A stretch of 37,746 bases of DNA from Rubellimicrobium mesophilum DSM 19309 (GCF_000600335.2 NZ_KK088580.1:1-37746), one strand, 5' to 3'. Positions 8,061-17,624 are shown, counted from the stretch's first letter. The notes: generated from the sequence alone by a model not told the origin. Numbers and translations: made by a program.

Positions 8061-9332
8061 ATGACGATCCGCAACGCCCTTCTCACCAGCGCCACGCTCG
8101 CGCTTTTCGCCGGGGGCGCCTCCGCCGCCGACCTGACGCTCGTCGAGGTCATCACCTCGCCCGAGCGGACCGAGGTCCTCCAGGGCCTCGTCTCCGCCTG
8201 GGAGCAGGAGACCGGCAACACCGTCGAGATCGTGTCCCTGCCCTGGGGCCAGGCCTTCGAGACGCTGGCGACCATGGTCGCGGGCGGCGACATCCCCGAC
8301 GTGGTCGAGATGCCCGAGCGCTGGATGGCCCAGTATTCCGCCGCGGGCCAGCTTACGGACCTCGGGCCCTACGTCGCCGAGTGGGAGAACGGCGCCACGC
8401 TGACCGAGCAGACGGTCCGCATGGGCAGCATGACCGCCGCCAACAAGCTGGAGATGATCCCCTACGGCTTCTATCTGCGGGCCATGTTCTACAACAAGGA
8501 CCTGCTGGAGCAGGCCGGCGTCGCCGAGCCCCCGAAGACGATGGAGGAGTTCGTGGCCGCCGCCAACGCGGTGAGCCAGATCGAGGGCAAGTCCGGCTAT
8601 TGCCTGCGCGGCGGCCCCGGCGGCACCAACGGCTGGATGATGTTCGCCGCCGCCATGAACGACAACCCCGAGTTCTTCGACGAGAACGGCCAGTCCACCA
8701 TCAACCAGCCGGGCGCCGTCCAGGGGCTCCAGACGCTGATCGACCTCTATACCTCTGGGGCCGCGCCGCGCGACAGCATCAACTGGGGCTTCAACGAGAT
8801 CGTCGCGGGCTTCTACTCGGGCACCTGCGCCTTCCTCGACCAGGACCCGGACGCGCTGATCGGCATCGCGGACCAGATGGACCCCGAGACCTTCGCCGTC
8901 ATGCCGATGCCCGTAGGCCCCGGCGGCCGCGCCTTCCCGACCATCGGCTACGCCGGCTGGTCGATCTTCAACACCACCGAAAGCCCCGACGAGGCCTGGA
9001 GCCTCGTGGCGCATCTGTCGTCCCCTGAATCGAACGCCACCTGGGCCAAGCGCGTGGGCGTGATCCCGATCCACCAGGGCGCCGACCAGGACCCGTACTT
9101 CCACACGCCCCAGTTCGCCGGCTGGTTCGAGGAGCTGAACAACCCCGACACCTACATCCCGCTCTCCATGCCGTCCTACCTCGAGGGCTTCGGCTACTTC
9201 GCCGACCAGCTCTCCATCGAGACGGCGCAGCAGGCCCTCCTGGGCGAGATCACCGCGCAGCAGCTCGCCGACCAGTGGGCCGAGTACCTGACTGCCGAAT
9301 ACGCCAAGTACAAGGAGGCCGGGGGCCAGTGA
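8061..9332 (+). CDS. CUT1-family ABC sugar-binding protein
   Basis: A 423-residue extracellular solute-binding protein (family 1, maltose-binding type). A signal peptide covers about residues 1-22 (hydrophobic LLTSATLALFAGG, then ASA-AD cleavage). The mature part has the usual EVIxSPERTEVLQGLVSAWEQ opening, a GWMMFAAAM segment and a PVGPGGRAFPTIGYAGWSI lobe. AAGGGAGA lies upstream of the ATG. It is fifty bases after the C-S lyase and overlaps the first permease by GTGA. It captures ligand in the periplasm, and by family this is an oligosaccharide, glycoside or glycerophospho-compound. The particular substrate cannot be read from the sequence. Confidence 0.9.
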   Translation: MTIRNALLTSATLALFAGGASAADLTLVEVITSPERTEVLQGLVSAWEQETGNTVEIVSLPWGQAFETLATMVAGGDIPDVVEMPERWMAQYSAAGQLTDLGPYVAEWENGATLTEQTVRMGSMTAANKLEMIPYGFYLRAMFYNKDLLEQAGVAEPPKTMEEFVAAANAVSQIEGKSGYCLRGGPGGTNGWMMFAAAMNDNPEFFDENGQSTINQPGAVQGLQTLIDLYTSGAAPRDSINWGFNEIVAGFYSGTCAFLDQDPDALIGIADQMDPETFAVMPMPVGPGGRAFPTIGYAGWSIFNTTESPDEAWSLVAHLSSPESNATWAKRVGVIPIHQGADQDPYFHTPQFAGWFEELNNPDTYIPLSMPSYLEGFGYFADQLSIETAQQALLGEITAQQLADQWAEYLTAEYAKYKEAGGQ

Positions 9333-10262
9333 GCGCCGCCCTGACCGAGGCCCCCGGGGGAACCCGGGGGCGCCTCAGCCGGGCCTATCTCGGGATGGTG
9401 GTGGAGCCCTGGCTCTACCTCCTCCCCTCGCTGCTCCTCATCGGCGGGGTGATGCTCCTGCCGCTCGCCATCGGCCTCCTCTACGCCTTCCAGGAGTTCA
9501 ACCTGCTGCGCCCCGGCGCCGCGAAGTGGGTGGGCCTGTCCAACTTCCAAGACCTCTGGGCCGACCGGCAGTTCTGGCGCGCGCTTCGGAACACGCTGGT
9601 GTGGACGGGGGCGAGCGTCGCGCTGCAGTTCGCCGGGGGGCTGGGCCTCGCGCTCCTCCTCAACACCCGGTTCCACGGCAAGAAGCTGGTGCAGGCGCTG
9701 GTCTTCCTACCCTGGGCAGTGCCGACCTTCCTGACGGCGCTGACCTTCTCCTGGCTCCTCAACCCGGTGATCGGGCCGATCCCGTATTGGCTCTCCGGCC
9801 TCGGGGATCATCGACGAGCCCTACAACATCCTCGGCAACCCCGACACGGCGCTCTGGGGCCCGATCCTCGCCAACGTGTGGTACGGCGTCCCCTTCTTCG
9901 CGATCACGCTGCTCGCCGCCCTCTCCGCCATCCCGTCCGAGCTCTACGAGGCCGCCGAGATCGACGGCGCGTCGGCCCTCCAGAAGTTCACCAAGATCAC
10001 GCTGCCCTTCCTCGCGCCCATGATCGTCATCACGGTGATGCTGCGGACCATCTGGATCGCGAACTTCGCGGACCTGATCTACGTCATGACCGGCGGCGGC
10101 CCCGCCAACTCCACGCAGATCCTGTCCTCCTACATCTTCACCACGGCCTTCAAGCGGCTCGACTTCGGCCACGCCTCGGCCATCGCCGTGGCCCTCCTTG
10201 GTCTCCTCATGGCCTATGCCGCGATCCTGCTCGCGGTGCGGTCGCGGCTGGTGCGCCGCTGA
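9329..10262 (+). CDS. CUT1 ABC permease I (one frameshift)
   Basis: A membrane permease of about 310 residues, MalF/UgpA type. It starts at the GTG at 9329 overlapping the binding-protein stop, with AAGGAGG about ten bases upstream. About six hydrophobic segments are visible. The EAA loop that docks the ATPase reads YEAAEIDGASALQKFTKITL. The frame breaks at a GGGG run (9803-9806): removing one G joins PYWLSGLG to IIDEPYNILGNPDTALWG, and the rest reads cleanly to the TGA at 10262. Because both halves are well conserved and similar breaks occur in essential genes here, a sequencing error is more likely than decay. The stop overlaps the start of the next permease. Confidence 0.8.
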
Positions 10263-11101
10263 TGGCCGCGCTGGGACGCCCCCATCCGGCGCTGGTCGCG
10301 GGGAAATACTTGGCTCTCGCGGCCTACGTCGCCTTCGCGCTCTTCCCGCTCTACTGGCTGGTGAAGATCGCGGTCACGCCCGACCGGCTCGTCTACTCCG
10401 AGGGGACGCGCTACTGGCCCTCGGCCGCCACCTGGGACAACTTCCGCGAGGTCCTGGGCTCGGACTTCCTGCGCTTCTTCGGCAACTCGGTGATCGTCTC
10501 TCTGAGCACCGCCGCCATCACGGCGGTGATCGCGGCGGGCGGCGGCTACGCCTTCTCGCGCTTCGACTTCCGGGGCAAGCGGCTGGTCTCGGCGCTCCTG
10601 CTGCTGACGCAGATGTTCCCGCTCCTCATCATCATCGCGCCGATCTACCGGATCGTGGCGGCGCTCGGGCTCCTCAACACGCTGCCTTCCCTCATCGTCA
10701 CCTACACCGCCTTCAATATCCCCTTCGCGCTCTTCCTGATGCAGAGCTTCTTCGACGGCATCCCCAAGGACCTAGAAGAGGCCGCGATGATCGACGGCTG
10801 CAGGCGGATGCAGGCGCTGAGGAAGGTGATCCTGCCCCTGACGCTCCCCGGCCTCGGCGCGACGCTCGGCTTCGTCTTCACCGCCGCGTGGTCCGAGATC
10901 CTCTTCGCCCTCATGCTGATCCGCAAGGAGGAGCACATGACCTTCCCCGTGGGCCTCCTCAACTTCGTCTCCAAGTTCTCGGTGGACTGGGGGCAGATGA
11001 TGGCGGCGGGCGTCCTCGCGCTCGTGCCCTCCTGCCTCTTCTTCGCCTTCATCCAACGCTACCTCGTCCAGGGCCTCACCTCGGGCGCGGTGAAGGGCTG
11101 A
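10262..11101 (+). CDS. CUT1 ABC permease II
   Basis: A 279-residue MalG/UgpE-type permease with about six membrane segments. The EAA loop is EEAAMIDGCRRMQALRKVIL followed by PLTLPGLGAT, at about residues 176-205. The ATG at 10262 overlaps the TGA of the first permease. It pairs with that permease to form the channel and ends three bases before the ATPase gene. No irregularity is visible. Confidence 0.9.
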   Translation: MAALGRPHPALVAGKYLALAAYVAFALFPLYWLVKIAVTPDRLVYSEGTRYWPSAATWDNFREVLGSDFLRFFGNSVIVSLSTAAITAVIAAGGGYAFSRFDFRGKRLVSALLLLTQMFPLLIIIAPIYRIVAALGLLNTLPSLIVTYTAFNIPFALFLMQSFFDGIPKDLEEAAMIDGCRRMQALRKVILPLTLPGLGATLGFVFTAAWSEILFALMLIRKEEHMTFPVGLLNFVSKFSVDWGQMMAAGVLALVPSCLFFAFIQRYLVQGLTSGAVKG

Positions 11102-11104
11102 TCC

Positions 11105-12154
11105 ATGGCAGGCATCGAACTTTCCGGCATCGCCAAGTCCTACGGAGGCACCGAGGTCCTGCGCGACGTGGACCTCGCGGTCGGGGAGGGCGAGTTCGTC
11201 GTCCTCGTCGGCCCCTCGGGCTGCGGCAAGTCTACCCTCCTGCGCATGATCGCGGGGCTGGAGCCCATCTCGGCGGGCGAGCTCAGGATCGGCGGGCGGC
11301 GCATGAACGAGGTCCCCCCGCGCGGGCGCGACATCGCCATGGTGTTCCAGAGCTACGCGCTCTACCCACACATGACCGTGGCGCGGAACATGGGCTTCCC
11401 CATGGAGATCGCCCACCGCCCCAAGGCCGAGCGCGCCGGCCCCGTCGCCCGCGCCGCCGAGGTGCTGGGCCTCCAGAAGCTCCTCGACCGCTACCCCCGC
11501 GCGCTGTCCGGCGGGCAGCGCCAGCGCGTCGCCATGGGCCGCGCCATCGTCCGCCAGCCGCAGGCCTTCCTCTTCGACGAGCCCTTGTCGAACCTCGACG
11601 CCGCCCTGCGCGTCGAGATGCGGCTGGAGATCGCGCGCCTCCACCACCGCATCGGCGCCACCACCGTCTACGTCACCCACGACCAGGTCGAGGCGATGAC
11701 CCTCGCCGACCGCATCGTGGTGATGAACGCGGGCCGCATCCAGCAGGTCGGCACGCCGATGGACCTCTACGACCGTCCGGCGAACCGCTTCGTCGCGGGC
11801 TTCATCGGCTCGCCCACCATGAACATGGTCGAGGGGACGCCAGTCCCGGACGGCCTCCGCCTCGCCGACGGCACGGTCTGGCCCGCCCCGCCCGGAGCCC
11901 GCGCCCTCGGCATCCGGCCCGAGCACCTGCACGTCAGCCCCGACGGCACCGGCCTGCGGGCCGAGGTCCAGCTCATCGAGCGCCTGGGCTCGGACACCAA
12001 CCTCTTCTGCGAGGCGCCCGGCGTCGGGCCTCTCCTCGCCCGCGTGCACGGCGACGTGAACGTGGCCCTGGGCTCCACGGTGGTCCTGACCCCGGACCTC
12101 GCCCGCCTCCACCCCTTCGACGCCGAGGGCCGCCGCGTGGTGCAGATCCGGTAG
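11105..12154 (+). CDS. CUT1 ABC ATPase (MalK/UgpC type)
   Basis: A 349-residue ATPase energising the importer. Walker [10 protein letters not shown] is at 36-44, the Q-loop in [10 protein letters not shown], the ABC signature LSGGQ at 134-138, Walker B FLFDEP at 155-160 and the switch histidine H192 in VTHDQ. The C-terminal 100 residues form the TOBE-type regulatory region of the MalK group (GIRPEHLHV). The ATG follows GAAGGG. It closes the operon; the next 600 bases hold no gene. Confidence 0.92.
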   Translation: MAGIELSGIAKSYGGTEVLRDVDLAVGEGEFVVLVGPSGCGKSTLLRMIAGLEPISAGELRIGGRRMNEVPPRGRDIAMVFQSYALYPHMTVARNMGFPMEIAHRPKAERAGPVARAAEVLGLQKLLDRYPRALSGGQRQRVAMGRAIVRQPQAFLFDEPLSNLDAALRVEMRLEIARLHHRIGATTVYVTHDQVEAMTLADRIVVMNAGRIQQVGTPMDLYDRPANRFVAGFIGSPTMNMVEGTPVPDGLRLADGTVWPAPPGARALGIRPEHLHVSPDGTGLRAEVQLIERLGSDTNLFCEAPGVGPLLARVHGDVNVALGSTVVLTPDLARLHPFDAEGRRVVQIR

Positions 12155-12750
12155 GGGCCGCGACGTCAGGGATTTGCCTGGCTCCTCCGTGACCCCTCGG
12201 AAGACAGGCGCTGGAACAGGGATGAGTCCGACCTCTCCCTTGCCAACCATGGCGACACGCTCTTGCGGTTGCCAGGATGTCGCTAAGGCACGAAGGCCGG
12301 GCGGGCTGTCCTCCACCCGCAACCGGCGCCGTCCGGCCAGCCCCAGGGGACGCGCCTCGACGAGGTGCGGTAAGGCACATCCCGCTGCGATGGCCGGCGG
12401 CAGGCGGACCGCGCTGAGCGAATAGTCCGACCACAAAAGCCTTGGGAGCCTGTCCGAGCGACCGTCGCCCGACAGTTCAGCTTTGTCGAAACGGTTCCCG
12501 CCGCTGCAGTGGCTGACGTCGTGCGGTCTCGATGGGTGACCTCCCGGCCCGATATCGTGGCCACCTTCTGGAGAGTGGACCCGCACCTTGTGCCCTGAGG
12601 CCCGGGGCGCCATCCGGCCTGCCCCGAAGCTGCCCCGTGCCGATCATCGTCTGGCCACAACGAATCGCTTCGTGCGGGATGGCATCCCTCGACGCTCGTG
12701 GCCCGCTTCGCATCCACGAGAGCCCAGCATAGCACCAGGAGTTGTGACCA
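12155..12750. other. 600-bp stretch without a supported gene
   Basis: No frame on either strand has convincing protein character. No clear terminator with a T run follows the ATPase gene. The 3' end presumably contains the promoter of the GT-C gene, but no good -35/-10 pair was found. Confidence 0.45.
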
Positions 12751-14350
12751 GTGACGATCAGCCGCGACAATGCCTTCCGCCTCTATGTCATGACGGCCTT
12801 CGTCGTCATCTCGGCCGCGATCGTGGCCACGAGCATCACGGCGGCGGGGGGACACCTGATCTACACCCTGGATGATCCCTACATACACCTGTCCGTCTCC
12901 GAGAGCATTCTTCGGGGGGCTACGGGGTGAATTTCCCCGAGTATTCCTCGCCCTCGTCCTCGATCGTTTTCCCGTTCCTTCTGTCTCTCCTCATGGCGAC
13001 CGGCATCTCCGATCAAGGCCCCCTGCTGATCGGTCTGTCGTCCTGCCTCGTCGCCATCTGGTTCGCGTGCCCCATCCTCCTGCGACGCGGGCTGGCCCTG
13101 GACGGCCTGAACTCCCTCCCAAGCCTCCTGCTGACCCCGCTCGCTGTCCTCCTCCTCGCGAATGCCTTCGCGCTGCCGATGATGGGCATGGAGCACCCGC
13201 TGCACATCCTGGCCGTGACCCTCGTAGCCTCCGGGCTGATCGCCCTGTCGGAGGGCGAGGCCGCGCGCAAGAGGCTGATCCTGGGCGTCCTCCTCGGCGC
13301 CGCGACTCGCTTCGAGGGGATCGCGCTCGGCCTGGCGGTGGTGGGCATCCTCTTCTCCGCTGGTCGCCCGCGCCTGGCATGGTCGATCCTCGCCCTGCTG
13401 GCCCTGGGCTTGGGAAGCTATGGCCTATGCATGGCCCGCCTGGGTCTTCCTCTGCTGCCGAGCTCGATCCTCGCCAAATCCTCTGTCTCCACCGAGGCGA
13501 TGGGACACGATCCGGCTGGCATCATAGGGAGCCTCCTCAACAACACCTCCGTCTCACTCGAGAACCGGTGGGGAATCCTCTCCGCCGTCCTCGCCCTGTT
13601 CCTGCTGCCATTCGCGGCCGAGAAGTCGCCTCGATCCTACCTCGCGAAGGCGACGGTCGCGGCGCTGGCCGCGCACGTGGTGGCTGGCGGCTTTGGAGCG
13701 TGGGGTCCTTTCCCGTTCGGACGCTATGAGGTCTACGGAGTGGTCCTCCTAGTCCTCGCGGGGTTCACCTACTTCGCGCCCGACTGGCGGCCCTGCCCGT
13801 TGGCGCCCGCTTCCCGGTGCTGACCCTGGCCCTCCTGGCCCTGGGAGCCCCTTACGCTTCCATGACGGCCATCACGCCCGCGGCGAGCCGGAACATCTAT
13901 TAGCAGCAATTCCAGATGCACCGCTTCGCGACCGAATACTTCCCCCGAGCGGTGGCGGTGAACGACCTGGGCTGGGTCTCGTATCGGAACGACAACTACG
14001 TCCTCGACCTTTGGGGGCTGGGCTCGGAGGAAGCGAGGGAGGCCATGCGGTCCGACTCTCTCACGTCCGAGTTCGTGCGCGAGGTCGCCGTGCGTCACGG
14101 GGTGACCTACGCCATGATCTACAAGGACGTGTTCAGGGGCTCGATTCCCGGCGAATGGTGCGAGATCGCCGAGTTGCGGACCAGCAAGGTCACGGCCTTC
14201 GAGGGCGAGGTGGCGTTCTACCTTCTGCGGCCCGAGGAGGAAACGGCGATGAGGAGGGCGCTGGCGTCGTTCGAAGAGTCGTTGCCCGAGGGCAGTTCTC
14301 TCGGAACCTTCGACTGTGACGGCGATGATGGTGGTCGGCAGACCTCCTAG
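12751..14350 (+). pseudogene. GT-C type membrane glycosyltransferase, disrupted
   Basis: Read across two frame breaks, this encodes about 533 codons: an N-terminal membrane anchor, the acidic loop LDDPYIHLS and VNFPEYSSPSSS (acidic first loop of GT-C lipid-sugar-dependent glycosyltransferases), many hydrophobic helices, and a soluble C-terminal domain (MHRFATEYFPRAVAVNDLGW onward). The start is taken as GTG 12751. Break 1 is a G6 run (12914-12919) needing one more G to give ILRGGYGVN. Break 2 is a G4 run (13760-13763) needing one more G to give AGVHLLRARLAALPVG. An in-frame TAG at 13901 interrupts NIY*QQFQ, where GAG (Glu) would be a one-base change. The two indels may be technical; the amber codon is harder to dismiss. 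It probably acted in surface glycan or lipid glycosylation. Confidence 0.65.
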
Positions 14351-14540
14351 AGAAGGCTTGAGCGGGTCTTTCGCTTCAAGGGGCCTTCAAGGGGCGCCGC
14401 GTAAGCGGCACCGGGGACTCGCACGGGCCCGGGGACGCAGGACGCAGGAGACCCGCGCCTCGGGGGCCGCCCCCGGCACCGAGTCTAGAGCGTCGTCCCT
14501 GCCGAGGACATGCACGGCCGACGACTCCGCAGGTTCAGGA

Positions 14541-15275
14541 TCACCTGACCCGCCGTAGGAACGCCTGCGTCCGAGGGTCGCGCGGATTGTCGAAGAGCTC
14601 GGCCGGCGGCCCTTGCTCGACGATGCGGCCGCCTTCCATGAAGATCACTCGATCAGCGATCTCGCGGGCGAACTGCATCTCGTGCGTCACGATCAGCATG
14701 GTCTGGTGCGCTTCCGCGATCCTCCGCATGAGGTCGAGGACCTCGCCCACCCATTCAGGGTCGAGCGCCGAGGTGGGCTCGTCGAAGAGGATGAGCTCGG
14801 CGTCGAGCGCCAGCGCCCGGCCGATCCCCACCCGCTGCTGCTGCCCGCCCGAGAGCGAGGCCGGATAGGCCTCGGCCCGGTCGAGGAGGCCGATGTCGCC
14901 CAGGATCGCCTCGGCCCGGGCATCGGCCGCGGCCTTGGAGAGGCCTTTCACCGTGACCAGCGCCTCGGTGATGTTGCCCCGTGCCGTCCGGTTCGCGAAG
15001 AGCGCGTAGTTCTGGAACACGAAGGCCGTCCTCCGCCGGACCGCCAGGATCTGCGCCCGCGTGGCCCTGGCCACGTCGACCGCCAGGTCGCCGATCCGCA
15101 GCGTCCCCGCGTCCGCCCGGTCGAGGAAGTTGATGCAGCGGAGCAGCGTGGACTTGCCGGTCCCCGAGGGGCCGATGACCACGATCCGCTCGCCCCGTTC
15201 GATCGCCAGGTCGATGCCGTTCAGCACGGGCGCGCCGCCGCCGAACCGCTTCACGAGGCCGCGCACCTCGATCAT
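14541..15275 (-). CDS. polar amino-acid ABC transporter ATPase
   Basis: A 244-residue ATPase of the HisP/GlnQ group. Walker A GPSGTGKST is at 35-43, then FVFQNYALF (Q-loop), signature LSGGQQQRVGIGRAL, Walker B LILFDEPTSALDPE and switch VTHEMQFA. The ATG at 15275 overlaps the permease stop (ATGA), which fixes the start. It is last in a binding protein-permease-ATPase unit. A GlnQ dimer with a single permease type is the usual arrangement in this family. Confidence 0.92.
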   Translation of the reverse strand: MIEVRGLVKRFGGGAPVLNGIDLAIERGERIVVIGPSGTGKSTLLRCINFLDRADAGTLRIGDLAVDVARATRAQILAVRRRTAFVFQNYALFANRTARGNITEALVTVKGLSKAAADARAEAILGDIGLLDRAEAYPASLSGGQQQRVGIGRALALDAELILFDEPTSALDPEWVGEVLDLMRRIAEAHQTMLIVTHEMQFAREIADRVIFMEGGRIVEQGPPAELFDNPRDPRTQAFLRRVR

Positions 15276-15946
15276 CGCGCGATGGCTCGGCTCATGCGGA
15301 CCTCCAGGCGGCGCTGGAGCACCGACAGCAGCTCCACGACGATCCAATAGATGATCGCCACGAGGAGGTAGGCCTCGAAGTAGCGGAAGCTGCTCGCCGC
15401 CTCCTTCTGCGCGGCCCCCATCATCTCGGTGACGCCCAGCGTGAAGGCAAGCGAGGTGCTCTTGATCATGTCGATGAAGTAGTTGAGCAGCGTGGGCGCG
15501 GCCACCCGCGCGGCCTGCGGCAGGATGATCCGCCGCATCGCCTGGACCTGCGTCATGCCCACGGCCTGCGTCGCCTCCCACTGGCTGCGGTCCACGCCGA
15601 GTATCGCCGCGCGGATGCTCTCGGCCATGTAGGCCGAGAAGTGCAGCGTGAGTCCCGCGACCGCCGCCTGGATGCCGTTGATCGCCGTGAAGGCGGGGAC
15701 GATCTGCGGCAGTCCGTAGTAGAACAGGAAGAGCTGCACGAGGAGCGGCGTGCCCCGGAAGAAGCTCACGAAGCCCTGCACGAGCTGGTCGAGCAGGGGC
15801 ACGCGCAGCACCCGCACCATGGCCAGGATCACGGCCAGGACCAGTGCCATCACCATCGCTCCGACCGCCATCCCAAGCGTCAGCGGCAGGTAGCGCAGGA
15901 GGACGGGCACGAGACCCAGCATGTAGTCCAGGTCAAGTGCCTTCAT
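15272..15946 (-). CDS. polar amino-acid ABC transporter permease
   Basis: A 224-residue inner-membrane permease of the HisM/GltK type, with about five hydrophobic segments. The EAA-like loop reads WEATQAVGMTQVQAMRRIIL and PQAARVAAPTLLNYF. FFRGTPLLVQLFLFYYGLP is a hallmark of this family. Only one permease gene is present, so a homodimer is expected. It lies four bases after the binding-protein stop and overlaps the ATPase start. Confidence 0.92.
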   Translation of the reverse strand: MKALDLDYMLGLVPVLLRYLPLTLGMAVGAMVMALVLAVILAMVRVLRVPLLDQLVQGFVSFFRGTPLLVQLFLFYYGLPQIVPAFTAINGIQAAVAGLTLHFSAYMAESIRAAILGVDRSQWEATQAVGMTQVQAMRRIILPQAARVAAPTLLNYFIDMIKSTSLAFTLGVTEMMGAAQKEAASSFRYFEAYLLVAIIYWIVVELLSVLQRRLEVRMSRAIAR

Positions 15947-15950
15947 GATG

Positions 15951-16820
15951 TCACTCGGCCGGGGCCGCTTCGGTCGCTTCCGCGCCGGCCTGCGTTTCAG
16001 CGGCCCTCGCCCCGACCTCCGCCGGCTCGCCCTGGGTGGTGCCGTCGTCCGTCGCGCCGGACGAGCCCGTCACGTCGAGCCCGAGCCACTTCTCGGAGAT
16101 CTGGCTCAGCGTCCCGTTCTCCTTGAGCGTGGTGATCGCGGCGTCGACCTCGTCCCGAAGCGCGACGCCTTCCTCGTCGTTGCGGAAGGGAAGGGCGTTC
16201 CGGATCTCGCTGAAGGGCTCCCCGGCGAGTCTCAGGGGCAGGCCGCTCTCCTTGATCGTCGTCGCCGAGGACACCCGGTCCATCACGAAGGCGTCCACCC
16301 GGCCCAGCGCGGTGTCCTGCTCGAGGTTGCTCTCGTAGGTACGGATGTCGATCTGGTCAGCATAGGGCAGCTCGCGCAGGAGCTGCTCGAAGTTCGAGCC
16401 GAGGTTCACGGCGACCGAATGGCCCTTCAGGTCCTCGACGCCGTTGATCTCCGTGTTGTCGGCGGCGGTGACCACCTGCGCGCCGTCGATCACGTAGGGC
16501 TGCGTGAAGACGAAGGTCTGCTCGCGCTCGGGCGTGATGGTGATCTGGTTGGCCACCGTGTCGATGCGGCCCGACTGGAGCGCGCCGATCAGGCCCGAGA
16601 AGGACATCGTCACGAACTCGATGGGCCGACCGATCTCTTGGCCCACGGCGTTCATGAAATCGACCTCGAAGCCCTGGAGCTGGTCCTGCTCCACGAAGGT
16701 GAACGGAAAGTAGCCCCCCGACATGCCGACCCGGATGGGCTCCTGGCCTGCGGCCTCCTGGGCCAGGGCGCCCGTTCCGACGAGAAGGCCGAGGACGATG
16801 GGACCGACGAGCTTTCGCAT
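15951..16820 (-). CDS. polar amino-acid (possibly cystine-type) binding protein
   Basis: A 289-residue periplasmic solute-binding protein, family 3. The signal peptide is about 1-20 (MRKLVGPIVLGLLVGTGALA). The ligand-binding lobes include GGYFPFTFVEQDQLQGFEVD and NQITITPEREQTFVFTQPYV, a pattern close to the cystine-binding TcyA/FliY group; substrate is inferred from that resemblance only. The ATG at 16820 follows AGGAGGAACT. The last 40 residues are an unusual low-complexity tail rich in Ala, Glu, Thr and Gly (starting TGSSGATDDG) with no counterpart in typical members. A strong hairpin lies in its 5' leader. Confidence 0.88.
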   Translation of the reverse strand: MRKLVGPIVLGLLVGTGALAQEAAGQEPIRVGMSGGYFPFTFVEQDQLQGFEVDFMNAVGQEIGRPIEFVTMSFSGLIGALQSGRIDTVANQITITPEREQTFVFTQPYVIDGAQVVTAADNTEINGVEDLKGHSVAVNLGSNFEQLLRELPYADQIDIRTYESNLEQDTALGRVDAFVMDRVSSATTIKESGLPLRLAGEPFSEIRNALPFRNDEEGVALRDEVDAAITTLKENGTLSQISEKWLGLDVTGSSGATDDGTTQGEPAEVGARAAETQAGAEATEAAPAE

Positions 16821-16852
16821 GAGTTCCTCCTGCGCTGTTGGTCCTCGAAATG

Positions 16853-16888
16853 GTCGCGCGACGGGCGAGGGCAAGTCCGGCCCTCGCC
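16853..16888 (-). promoter_or_regulatory. palindrome plus strong stem-loop in leader of the binding-protein gene
   Basis: GGCGAGGGC (16864-16872) and GCCCTCGCC (16880-16888) form a perfect 9-bp stem with a 7-base loop. Directly beside it is the 10-bp palindrome GTCGCGCGAC (16853-16862). Both lie 33-68 bases upstream of the ATG at 16820 on the minus strand, so they would be in its 5' leader if transcription starts further up. No T run follows in the minus direction, so a simple terminator is unlikely. It may control translation or expression. Confidence 0.4.
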
Positions 16889-16937
16889 ACCGGTCGGTTC
16901 GGGACGGGCAGGAATCGTCATAGGGCCATGCTCCGCG

Positions 16938-16950
16938 CCACGTCGCGTGG
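16938..16950. repeat. short inverted repeat in divergent promoter region
   Basis: CCACG-TCG-CGTGG is a compact hyphenated palindrome, extended by one G-C pair on each side. It lies between the binding-protein gene and the L,D-transpeptidase gene, about 110 bases from each start. It could be an operator; no second copy was noticed. Confidence 0.25.
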
Positions 16951-17057
16951 CCGGAACAGCACGCCGGGCCTCCCGCCTCCGCTCGGTCCCTCGCGACTCG
17001 GGTCCTGGAGCGCTAGGGTACCGCTCAACGGCGCAAGACCGGGCACAGGCATCAGCG

Positions 17058-17579
17058 ATGATCTCCAGACGAATCCTCCTGGCGGGGGGAGCGGCCCTGA
17101 CCGGCCTGTCCGCCTGCGGCATGACCCCGACGACCTCCAAGCTGCGGACCGGGCAGCATCCCCAGGTCACCAGCCTTGTGGTCCAGAAGTCCAAGCGACG
17201 CCTCCTGCTGCTGGACCGCGGCGCCGAGATCGCGTCCTTCGGCATCGCGCTCGGCCGAAATCCGGTCGGCCCCAAGGAGCGGGAAGGCGACGGCCGGACG
17301 CCCGAGGGGTCCTATTACATCACCCGGCTCAATCCGAACTCCCATTACCACTTGGCGCTCGGCATCTCCTACCCGAGCACGCTCGACGTGGCGCATGCTC
17401 GGGCTCGTGGGGTCTCGCCGGGTGGCGACATCTTCATCCACGGCCAGCCCGAGGGGGTCACTGGCGCCCAGCGCATCCAGGGCGACTGGACGGCAGGCTG
17501 CATCGCCGTCTCAAACCAGGAGATCGAGCGCATCTACGCCTTGGTCCAGCCGGGGACACCTATCCTGATCCAGGCCTGA
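17058..17579 (+). CDS. L,D-transpeptidase (YkuD domain) lipoprotein
   Basis: A 173-residue cell-envelope enzyme that would form 3-3 peptidoglycan crosslinks or attach proteins to peptidoglycan. It has a lipoprotein signal with lipobox LSAC (17-20), so it is probably anchored by C20. The YkuD catalytic pattern is present: HGQP with H128, and GDWTAGCIAVSNQEI with nucleophile C148 (usual form S/T-x-GC-x-x). GDGRTPEG is also typical. The ATG at 17058 is chosen because it gives a proper signal peptide. It is divergent from the amino-acid importer and convergent with emrB; no partner gene is evident. Confidence 0.88.
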   Translation: MISRRILLAGGAALTGLSACGMTPTTSKLRTGQHPQVTSLVVQKSKRRLLLLDRGAEIASFGIALGRNPVGPKEREGDGRTPEGSYYITRLNPNSHYHLALGISYPSTLDVAHARARGVSPGGDIFIHGQPEGVTGAQRIQGDWTAGCIAVSNQEIERIYALVQPGTPILIQA

Positions 17580-17624
17580 GAGCGACGGCCTCGCCAAGTC
17601 CTCCGGGTCCGCAGGGCCGATCGA

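Noticed and set aside
13901..13903. Amber codon read through as an amino acid (pyrrolysine-like)
   Set aside because: No pyrrolysine genes are present and the codon is one base from an expected glutamate; a nonsense mutation or error is simpler.
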